From the NCBI RefSeq assembly GCF_901933205.1, contig NW_022148545.1, positions 1 to 64,000 on the forward strand: DNA of 64,000 nucleotides. The letters run 5' to 3'. The DNA comes from Camarhynchus parvulus. Its lineage: Eukaryota > Chordata > Aves > Passeriformes > Thraupidae. The notes beneath the pieces are model-generated. The model saw nothing but the letters and a program-made list of their open reading frames with translations, searched no databases and was not told the DNA's origin. Position numbers and translations under genes: made by a program. How positions within the stretch are numbered: position 1 is the stretch's first letter; every line of letters begins with the position of its first letter. This document shows positions 12,301 to 19,100 of this stretch, piece after piece.

Positions 12301-12661
12301 TTTTGGGGGTTTTTTGGGGTGTTTTTGGGGGTTTTTTGGGGTGTTTTTGGGGTTATTTTTGGGGTTATTTTTGGGGTGATTTTCGGGTTATTTTTTGGGG
12401 TGTTTTTTGGGGTGTTTTTGGGGGGTTTTTGGGGTTATTTTTGGGGTGTTTTTGGGGTGTTTTTGGGGTGTTTTTGGGGTTATTTTTGGGGTGTTTTTGG
12501 GGTGTTTTTGGGGTGTTTTTGGGGTTATTTTTGGGGTGTTTTTGGGGTGTTTTTGGGGTGTTTTTGGGGTGTTGGGGGCTCCGGCCCGGGCTGACCCCCG
12601 GCCGCCCCTCCCCCACAGCAAGAAGGTCGCCAAGGGCCGCGTGGGCGGGCGCTGGAAGTGA
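303..12661 (+). CDS. TNNT1: Slow skeletal muscle troponin T, 3' nine exons (5' truncated)
   Basis: Troponin T ties the troponin complex to tropomyosin on the thin filament of slow muscle and transmits the Ca2+ signal. Nine coding exons are visible, from the acidic/proline-rich N-terminal region through the tropomyosin-binding segment ([19 protein letters not shown]), the charged helix ([20 protein letters not shown]), the troponin I/C-binding coiled coil ([13 protein letters not shown]) and the C-terminus GRVGGRWK followed by a stop. The motif [10 protein letters not shown] and the ending [14 protein letters not shown] tail fit the slow isoform TNNT1 better than the cardiac or fast paralogues; that is a family-knowledge call. 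The start codon and first exons lie left of the window. All splice phases join, except for two apparent indels: +1 nt near 4086 and -2 nt near 8479. Several exons have partial copies in the flanking intron arrays. Confidence 0.93.
336..1420. repeat. (aaaaatatccc)n and (ggaccccaaaactgcccc)n
   Basis: 336-890: 11-bp units aaaaatatccc/attaaccccaa. 890-1420: ~20-60-bp units with ctgggacccccaaaa. TNNT1 intron; no exon. Confidence 0.88.
1425..2214. repeat. (ccccaaattccc)n and (attcccacccaaaaaccccaaa)n, left inverted arm
   Basis: C/A-rich array directly upstream of the 22-nt exon; last 100 bp in 22-bp units attcccacccaaaaaccccaaa. Confidence 0.9.
2215..2236 (+). CDS. TNNT1: TNNT1 22-nt micro-exon
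   Basis: A very short exon (acceptor ccccccag, donor GTGAGC) encoding EEERPRPR across its junctions, which matches the EEERPKP segment of slow troponin T. It is enclosed by a C-rich minisatellite upstream and a reverse-complement-like G-rich minisatellite downstream. A degenerate echo of its donor edge occurs near 2321-2331. Confidence 0.82.
2237..2895. repeat. (ttttgggtgggaattttgggg)n, right inverted arm
   Basis: G/T-rich array directly downstream of the 22-nt exon; its unit is the reverse complement of the left arm's unit. Confidence 0.9.
2896..2956 (+). CDS. TNNT1: TNNT1 exon, [10 protein letters not shown] segment
   Basis: A 61-nt exon that completes the previous arginine codon and reads [20 protein letters not shown], ending at a GTGAGT donor. 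The [13 protein letters not shown] block is highly conserved in troponin T and immediately precedes the tropomyosin-binding region. Confidence 0.93.
2957..3725 (+). repeat. TNNT1: TNNT1 intron with a diverged acceptor-side exon copy
   Basis: 2960-3345 is ggggaatttggg-type. A copy of the next exon's acceptor and start ([10 protein letters not shown], then out of frame) lies at 3353-3379. 3390-3700 is gggttttttgggttt. Confidence 0.8.
3726..4025 (+). repeat. TNNT1: Two exact 150-bp units with TNNT1 exon starts
   Basis: Units starting 3726 and 3876 (true exon 4026) each carry a gtcag acceptor and [12 protein letters not shown], then switch to gggaggggggg intron-like sequence. Identity between units is very high. 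Confidence 0.92.
4026..4143 (+). CDS. TNNT1: TNNT1 tropomyosin-binding exon (apparent +1 frameshift)
   Basis: Reads [20 protein letters not shown], then, after one extra G near 4086, [19 protein letters not shown], ending at a GTGCGT donor. Without the extra base the exon would be 117 nt (39 codons), the expected family length. As given, the frame is lost. Three partial copies of its acceptor plus 5' end lie upstream at 3353-3379, 3726-3761 and 3876-3911. The frameshift is probably a sequence error, because the downstream exons are intact. Confidence 0.9.
4144..5135. repeat. gggcaattccgggcattc, then (ggcagttttgggg)n arrays
   Basis: 4160-4260: ~18-bp units; 4270-4560 gattttggggtgattt; 4560-5120: 10-12-bp ttttggccgattttgggcag. 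Confidence 0.85.
5136..5213 (+). CDS. TNNT1: TNNT1 charged helix exon
   Basis: A 78-nt (26-codon) exon encoding [20 protein letters not shown] and then RQARLA, in frame on both sides, with acceptor ggcag and donor GTGAGG. It corresponds to the basic helical linker of troponin T. The upstream intron is a ggcagttttgg-type array whose last units run into the acceptor. Confidence 0.93.
5214..6002. repeat. (aatcacccctgggaacccccaa)n and (aaatccaaccccaaatcc)n
   Basis: 5230-5590: ~23-26-bp units; 5640-5930: ~9- and 18-bp units. Confidence 0.88.
6003..6113 (+). CDS. TNNT1: TNNT1 exon, [18 protein letters not shown] segment
   Basis: A 111-nt (37-codon) exon, phase 0 at both ends, reading [20 protein letters not shown] and continuing to a [13 protein letters not shown] end. 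The HFGGY motif marks the end of the T1-T2 linker in troponin T. Donor GTGGGA. Confidence 0.95.
6114..7363. repeat. (ccccatagaaa)n and (ggatttggccccaaaagccccaaaag)n
   Basis: 6130-6820: 10-11-bp units ccccatagaa with atcctataaaccccatagatcctacaggg higher-order units of ~65-75 bp. 7050-7360: ~39-bp units gatttggccccagaagccccaaaagccccg. Confidence 0.9.
7364..7473 (+). CDS. TNNT1: TNNT1 exon, [20 protein letters not shown] segment
   Basis: A 110-nt exon reading [19 protein letters not shown] and then [18 protein letters not shown]. It matches the start of the TnT2 core that contacts tropomyosin and troponin C/I. The last codon (arginine) is split with the next exon. Confidence 0.94.
7474..8078. 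repeat. (aaatatccccaaaaatacccc)n and (ataaaaccccaaatcccat)n
   Basis: 7490-7810 and 7870-8060. TNNT1 intron. Confidence 0.88.
8079..8430 (+). repeat. TNNT1: Two acceptor-side copies of the TNNT1 coiled-coil exon
   Basis: Copies starting 8079 ([14 protein letters not shown]) and 8260 ([14 protein letters not shown]), 181 and 171 bp before the next unit, each after a ccgttttag acceptor and followed by gtgccataaaaacccc. Confidence 0.92.
8431..8519 (+). CDS. TNNT1: TNNT1 coiled-coil exon (apparent 2-nt deletion)
   Basis: Reads [16 protein letters not shown], then loses frame near 8477-8480, where the family has EKFDLSEKL; the following [13 protein letters not shown] is intact in the shifted frame. 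The exon is 89 nt against 91 expected. Partial acceptor-side copies lie upstream (starts 8079 and 8260). This is the I-T arm coiled coil that pairs with troponin I. Confidence 0.9.
8520..10764. repeat. (gggaccccaaatccacccggggaccc)n then skew-flipped (ggggttttttgggg)n
   Basis: 8520-9650: units of ~26 and 50-100 bp with aaacggccccaaaa; 9650-10130: ttgggaccccaaaa; 10155-10730: almost pure G/T (ggggtttttt). Strand skew inverts at about 10140 with no exon between. Confidence 0.88.
10765..10805 (+). CDS. TNNT1: TNNT1 exon, [13 protein letters not shown] segment
   Basis: A 41-nt exon (13 codons + 2 nt) reading [13 protein letters not shown], near-invariant in troponin T. The donor is GTAACG. The apparent TAA stop just after the lysine codon lies in the intron; the phenylalanine codon is completed by the last exon. 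Confidence 0.95.
10806..12618. repeat. ggaattttggggttttt and (ggggtgtttttggggttattttt)n arrays
   Basis: 10810-11640 irregular G/T-rich; 11690-12570 very regular 11-12-bp units ggggtgttttt with ggggttatttt interspersed. Last TNNT1 intron. Confidence 0.92.
12619..12661 (+). CDS. TNNT1: TNNT1 last coding exon
   Basis: Starts after a ccccacag acceptor and reads (F)[13 protein letters not shown] followed by TGA. The GRVGGRWK C-terminus is the troponin T signature, needed for full relaxation of the thin filament. The 3' UTR is only about 50-60 nt. Confidence 0.96.
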
Positions 12662-12672
12662 CCCCGCCCCCG

Positions 12673-12866
12673 TGACGTCACGCCGCGTCACGCGCCGCGT
12701 CGCGCCAATAAAAAAACCATTACGTCACCCGCACCCAGCCTTGCGTCACTTCCGCTCCATCCTTTCCCGTCGCCCCCCGCGCGCGCGCTCGCGCCGTTGC
12801 TATGGCGACCCCGCCCCCGCCGCTTCCGGCCCCGCCCCCTCCCGGAGCGGCGGCCCCGGCCCCGCC
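12673..12866 (+). promoter_or_regulatory. PPP1R12C: PPP1R12C promoter, compact CpG-rich, overlapping the TNNT1 3' end
   Basis: This short interval holds a perfect CRE (tgacgtca, 12673-12680), further CRE half-sites (tacgtcac, tgcgtcac), an ETS-like acttccgc site and an RFX X-box-like element (gttgctatggcgac, 12796-12809). It is followed by a GC-rich 5' UTR and a Kozak-like gccATGG at 12867. There is no TATA box at a normal position. The matches are by eye to known consensus sequences; factor binding is inferred. Confidence 0.6.
12707..12712 (+). terminator. TNNT1: TNNT1 poly(A) signal AATAAA
   Basis: A canonical AATAAA 46 nt after the TNNT1 stop codon. No other signal lies before the PPP1R12C start codon 155 nt further on, so the cleavage site falls inside the PPP1R12C promoter. 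Confidence 0.85.
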
Positions 12867-12867
12867 A

Positions 12868-12898
<31 letters not shown>

Positions 12899-13148
12899 TG
12901 CGGCCCGGGAGCGGCGGCGGGAGCAGCTGCGGCGCTGGGAGGAGGCGGCGGAGGCGGCGCCGGGCCCGGGGGAGGCGGCGGCGAGGCCGGGCCCGCCCCG
13001 GGTGCGCTTCGAGCGCCAGGCCGAGTTCCGAGCGGTCTGCGCAGGCGCGGAGCTGGCCGAGGCGCGCGCCATGGTCATGGCGCCCGAGGGCGGGGGGCGC
13101 GCGCTGCTGGGCGGGGCCAACGCGGACGGGATCAGCGCGCTGCACCAG
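12867..13148 (+). CDS. PPP1R12C: PPP1R12C exon 1: start codon, PP1-docking motif, first ankyrin half
   Basis: 282 nt = 94 codons from ATG to a GTGGGC donor, phase 0. It encodes a run of about 12 alanines, an arginine-rich helix ([13 protein letters not shown]), the PP1-binding RVRF motif in [13 protein letters not shown], and the ankyrin start [13 protein letters not shown]. The start is chosen for its Kozak context and the family-like N-terminus. The last ~30 nt plus donor are repeated four more times downstream at exactly 80-bp steps. Confidence 0.94.
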
Positions 13149-16100
13149 GTGGGCGGGGCTTGGGGAAATGGGGCGGGGCCTGGGTGACGGGCGGGGCCAA
13201 CGCGGACGGGATCAGCGCGCTGCACCAGGTGGGCGGGGCTTGGGGAAATGGGGCGGGGCCTGGGCGATGGGCGGGGCAAGGCGGACGGGATCAGCGCGCT
13301 GCACCAGGTGGGCGGGGCTTGGGGGAAAGGGGCGGGGCCTGGGTGACGGGCGGGGCCAATGCGGACGGGGTCAGCGCGCTGCACCAGGTGGGCGGGGCTT
13401 GGGGAAATGGGGCGGGGCCTGGGCGATGGGCGGGGCCAACGCGGACGGGATCAGCGTGGTGCACCAGGTGGGCGGGGCTTGTTGGAATGGGCGGGGCCCA
13501 GGTATCATCATGCTGCAGCATGAGGGTGGGGCCTGGGAAAGGAGGCGGTGCTTAGAGAAAGGGGCGTGGTCAGCTTTAAAGTGACCACCACCTGTGTGAG
13601 GTGGGCGGGGTCTGCAAGAAGGGGTGGAGGATTGGAAATGGGGGCGTGGTCAGATTTAAAGGAGCTGTCACCTGTGTGAGGTGGGCGGGGCCTGCTGGAA
13701 AAGGCGGGGCTTCATTCGGAAAAGGTGTGGCTTGCTGCACAGGGGGCGTGGCCATGGGAATGTTTGGTCTCCTTGGTGGGTGGGGCCTGCAAAAGGGGCG
13801 GGGCATGGCCTGAGGAAAGGGGGCGTGGTCATTGCTGACACCCCATCTGTGGCGGATCAGGTGGGCGTGGCCTAAAGGGGGGGCGTGCTCCGACCACCGG
13901 GAGCTGTGGGTGGGTGTGGCCAGCACGGAAGGGGCGTGGCTTCTGTGTGAGCGCCAGCTGTGCCGGCAGTGGGCGTGGTCAGCGAGGCGGGGGCGGGGTC
14001 CCTGGGGGCGTCCCCGATGACGTCACCGGTGACGTCACCAGGCGTGCATCGACGAGAACATGGAGGTCGTGCAGTTCCTGGTCGAGAGCGGCGCCGATGT
14101 GAACCAGGCCGACAACGAGGGCTGGACCCCGCTGCACGTGGCCGCGGCCTGCGGGTGCCGCCACATCGCTCAGTGAGAGCCCGAAAACACCCCAAAATAC
14201 CCCTGAAATATCCCCCAAAATATCCCCAAAATACCCCTGAAATACCCCTGAAATATCCCCCAAAATATCCCCAAAATATCCCCAAAATATCCCCAAAATA
14301 TCCCTGAAAATATCCCTGAAATACCTCTGAAATATCCCCAAAATATCCCCAAAATATCCCCCAAAATATCCCCAAAATATCCTGAAAATACCCTGAAAAT
14401 ATCCCCCAAAATATCCTGAAAATATCCCTGAAAATATCCCTGAAATACCCCTGAAATATCCCCCAAAATATCCCCAAAATATTCCTAAAATATCTCAAAA
14501 ATATCCCCAAAAATATTGCTGAAATATCCCCAAAATATCCCCAAAATATCCCCGAAATATCCCCAAAATATCCCTGAAATATCCTGAAAAGATTTCCAAA
14601 ATATCCCCCAAAATATCCTGAAAATATCCCTGAAATATCTCCCAAAAATATCCCTGAAAGTATCCCCCAAAATATCCCCAAAATATTCCTGAAATATCCC
14701 TGAAAATATCCCCAAAATATCCCCAAAATATCCCTAGAATATCCCCCAAAAATATCACTGAAATATCCTGAAAAGATCTCCAAAATATCCCCCAAAACAG
14801 CCTGAAATATCCCCGAAAATATCCCTGAAATATCTGCAAAATAACCCGAAAATATCTCCCAAAATATCCCTGAAATATTCCCCAAAATATCCCCAAAATA
14901 TTCCTACAGTATCTCAAAAATATCTCCCAAAATATCCCTGAAATATCCCCCAAAATATCCCCAAAATATTCCTACAGTATCTCAAAAATATCTCCCAAAA
15001 TATCCCTGAAATATCCCCCAAAATATCCCCAAAATATTCCTACAGTATCTCAAAAATATCTCCCAAAATATCCCTGAAATATCCCCCAAAATACCCCTGA
15101 AATACCCTGAAAACATCCCCAAAATATCCCCAAAATATCCCCAAAATATCCCCCAAATATCCGTAAGCTCTCCTTATAGTGTCCCCAAAAATGCCCTCAA
15201 ACGGCTCCAAAAACACCCCGAAAACACTCGGGAAACACCCAAAACCCCAAACGCGCCCCAAATCACCCCGGGCTCACCTGTGCCCACCTGTGCCAGGTAC
15301 CTGCTGGATCACGGAGCTGCTGCCATCACCTGTGCCCCCCCTGTGCCCCCCATATCCCCCTGTGCCCCCCAAACCCCCCCTGTGCCCTCCCGGGCTCACC
15401 TGTGCCCCCCTGTAACCCCCCCAGGCTCACCTGTGCCCACCTGTGCCAGGTACCTGCTGGATCACGGAGCTGCCACTGTCACCTGTGCCCCCCCTGTGAC
15501 CCCCCAAACCCCCCTGTGCCCCCCCCCGTGCCCTCCCCAAGGTTACCTGTGCTCACCTGTGCCCCCCCCGTGCCCCCCCAGACTCACCTGTGCCCACCTG
15601 TGACCCCCCCGTGCCCCCCCCGGGCTCACCTGTGCCCACCTGTGCCCCCCTGTGCCCCCTGTGACCCCCCAAACCCCCCCGTGCCCCCCCCGTGCCCCCC
15701 CAAACCCCCCGTGCCCCCCGGGCTCACCTGTGCCCACCTGTGCCAGGTACCTGCTGGATCACGGAGCTGCCACTGTCACCTGTGACCCCCCTGTGCCCCC
15801 CATATCCCCCCTGTGCCCCCAAACCCCCTGTGCCCTCCCAGGCTCACCTGTGCCCACCTGTGCCCACCCCAAACCCACCTGTGCCCACCTGTGCCCTTCC
15901 GAGCTCACCTGTGCCCACCTGTGACCCCCCAACCCCCTGTGCCCCCACCCCATGCCCCCCCGGGCTCACCTGTGCCCACCTGTGCCAGGTACCTGCTGGA
16001 TCACGGCGCTGCCACTGTCACCTGTGCCCCCTGTGCCCCCTGTGACCCCCTGTAACCCCCCAAACCCTCGTGTGACCCCCCCAAGGTTACCTGTGCCCCC

Positions 16101-19100
16101 CTGTGCCCCCCCAAGGTTACCTGTGCTCACCTGTGCCCCCCCGTGCCCAGGTATCTCCTGGATCACGGCGCGGACGCCGCCGCCGTCACCTGTGCCCCCT
16201 GTGACCCCCCAAACCCCCCTGTGCCCCCCCTGTGCCCTCCCAAGGTTACCTGTGCTCACCTGTGCCCCCCGTGACCCCCCCTGTGCCCCCCCAAACCCCC
16301 GTGTGCCCTCCCAAGGTTACCTGTGCCCCCCGGTGCCCCCCCCGGGCTCACCTGTGCCCCCCGTGCCAGGTACCTGCTGGATCATGGAGCTGCCACTGTC
16401 ACCTGTGCCCCCCCTGTGCCCCCTGTGCCCCCCGAAACCCCCCCGGTGCCCCCCCAGACTCACCTGTGCCCCCCGTGCCCAGGTACCTGCTGGATCACGG
16501 CGCGGACGCCGCCGCCGTCACCTGTGACCTGGAGCTGCCGCTGGAGGTGGCCGAGGACGAGGCCCTGGAGGAGCTGCTGAGGGCGGAGCTGCAGCGCAGG
16601 GGTGGGCGGAGCTTCACGGGTGGGCGGGGCATCGCTGAGGGCGGAGCTACAGCGCAGGGGTGGGCGGGGCTTCCCGGGGTGGGCGGGGCTTCACTGGGTG
16701 GGGCTGCTGAGGGTGGAGCTACAGCGCAGGGGTGGGCGGGGCTTCCCGGGGTGGGTGGGGCTTCACTGGGGTGGGCGGGGCATCGCTGAGGGCGGAGCTA
16801 CAGCGCAGGGGTGGGCGGGCTTCCCGGGGTGGGCGGGTCATCGCTGGGTGGGGCTGCTGAGGGCGGAGCTACAGCGCAGGGGTGGGCGGGGCTTCACGGG
16901 TGGGCGGGGCATCGCTGAGGGCGGAGCTACAGCACAGGGGTGGGCGGGGCTTCACGGGGTGGGCGGGGCTTCACTGGGTGGGGCTGCTGAGGGCGGAGCT
17001 ACAGAGCAGGGGTGGGTGGGGCTTGCCGGGGTGGGTGGGGCTTTGCTGGGTGGGCGGGGCATCGCTGAGGGTGGAGCTGCAGCGCACGGGTGGGCGGGGC
17101 TTTCCGGGGGGCGGGGCTTTGCTGGGTGGGGCTGCAATGCAGGGGAGGGCGGGGCTTGGGGCTGGGCAGGGTTTCCCATTGGGTGGGTGGGGCTTTGCTG
17201 AGTGGGCGGGGCAGAGGGAATAGGGTGTGGTTCGGAGCGGGTGGGGCTGTGGGTAGGTGTGGTCTGCAAGTGGGTGTGGCTGGGTGTGCTCAGGGCGTGG
17301 CCAGGTGTGCTCAGGTGTGCCCAGGTGTGCCCAGGTGTATCTGGGTGTGGTCAGGGCGTGGCCAGGTGTGCCCAGGTGTGCTCAGGTGCAGTCAGGACAT
17401 GCCCAGGTGTGCCCAGGTGTATCCAGGTGTGCCCAGGTGTATCTGGGTGTGGTCAGGGTGTATCCAGGTGTGCTCAGGTGTGCTCAGGTGCAGTCAGGAC
17501 ATGCCCAGGTGTGTCCAGGTGTATCCAGGTGTGCTCAGGTGCAGTCAGGGTGTGCCCAGGTGTGCTCAGGGTGTATATGAGTGTGGTCAGGGTGTGTCCA
17601 GGTGTGGTCAGGGTGCGCCCAGGTGTACGTGGGTGCGGTCAGGTGGTTCCCAAGTGTGCCCAGGTGTGCCCAGGTGTGTTACCTGTGCCCAGGTGTGGAG
17701 GTGGCAGCGGCCAAGCGCGCCGAGGAGGAGCGCATGCTGCGGGACACACAGCTCTGGGTGGGGTCAGGTGTACTCAGGGTATATCCAGGTGTGCCCAGGT
17801 GTGCCCAGGTGTGTCACCTGTGGTTACCTGTGCCCAGGTGTGGAGGTGGCAGCGGCCAAGCCGCCGAGGAGGAGCGCATGCTGCGGGACACACAGCTCTG
17901 GGTGGGGTCAGGTGTACTCAGGGTATATCCAGGTGTGCCCAGGTGTGCCCAGGTGTGTCACCTGTGGTTACCTGTGCCCAGGTGTGGAGGTGGCAGCGGC
18001 CAAGCGCGCCGAGGAGGAGCGCATGCTGCGGGACACGCGCCTCTGGTTGGACTCGGGGCAGCTCCGCGATTGTCCCCACCCGGCCACCGGGGCCAGCGCG
18101 CTGCACGTGGCGGCCGCCAAGGGCTACATCGAGGTCATGAGGTGACTCCAACCGCGGATTTGGGGCAGTTTGGGGTTTTGGGGATTTTGTAGGATTTTTT
18201 AGATTTTTTTAGGATTTTTTGGGGATTTTTAATGGATTTTTTGGGGTCTGTCCCCACCAGGGCCAGCGCGCTGTGCATGGCAGCAGCCAAGGGCTACATC
18301 GAGGTCATGAGGTGACTCAAACCGCGGATTTGGGGCAGTTTGGGGTTTTGGGGATTTTGTAGGATTTTTTAGGAATTTTGGGGGATTTTTTGGGGCATTT
18401 TCAGGGGATTTTTAATGGATTTTTTGGGGTCTGTCCCCACCGGGGCCAGCGCGCTGTGCATGGCAGCAGCCAAGGGCTACATCGAGGTCATGAGGTGACT
18501 CCAACCGGGAATTTGGGGCAGTTTGGGGTTTTGGGGATTTTTTAGGATTTTTTAGGAATTTTGGGGGATTTTTTGGGGCATTTTCAGGGTATTTTTAATG
18601 GATTTTTTTGGGTCTGTCCCCACCGGGGCCAGCGCGCTGTGCATGGCAGCAGCCGAGGGCTACATCGAGGTCATGAGGTGACACAAACCGCGAATTTGGG
18701 GCATTTTGGGCTGGTTTGGGGGTGCCCCAGGTGATTTTTGTGTCCCCAGGTGATTTTTGGGGTCCCCCAGGTGGGTTTTGGGCTGTTTTGGGGTCACTCT
18801 GTGCGTTTTTGTGCCCCCAGGCTGTTTTGGGTCACTTTGTGCATTTTTGGGCTGGTTTTGGGCCCCCAGGTGATTTTTGGGTCACTCTGGGTGGTTTTGG
18901 GGTGCCCCAGGCTGGTTTTGGCTGGTTCTGGGTCACTCTGTGCCATTTTTGTGCCGGTTTTGGGTCACTCTGTGTATTTTTGTGTCACTTTTTGCCGTTT
19001 TTTGGCCGTTTTTGGGTCACTTTGTGCCTTTTTGTGCCTCCAGGCTGGTTTTGGGGTCCCCCAGGCTGGTTTTGGGTCACTCTGTGTGTTTCTGGCTCTT

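Noticed and set aside
13600..13990. Zinc-finger or CpG promoter cluster in PPP1R12C intron 1
   Set aside because: The many GC boxes are repeats of one unit; no independent evidence of a promoter except the CRE palindrome reported separately.
12867..14172. AAVS1-type Rep-binding site or an integrated parvovirus
   Set aside because: Human PPP1R12C contains AAVS1, but no tandem GAGC/GCTC Rep-binding array or viral coding sequence is visible here.
17230..17690. Functional E-box enhancer (caggtg in each unit)
   Set aside because: The motif is a by-product of a 9-10-bp repeat and is short; unlike the CArG array it is not an extended palindromic consensus.
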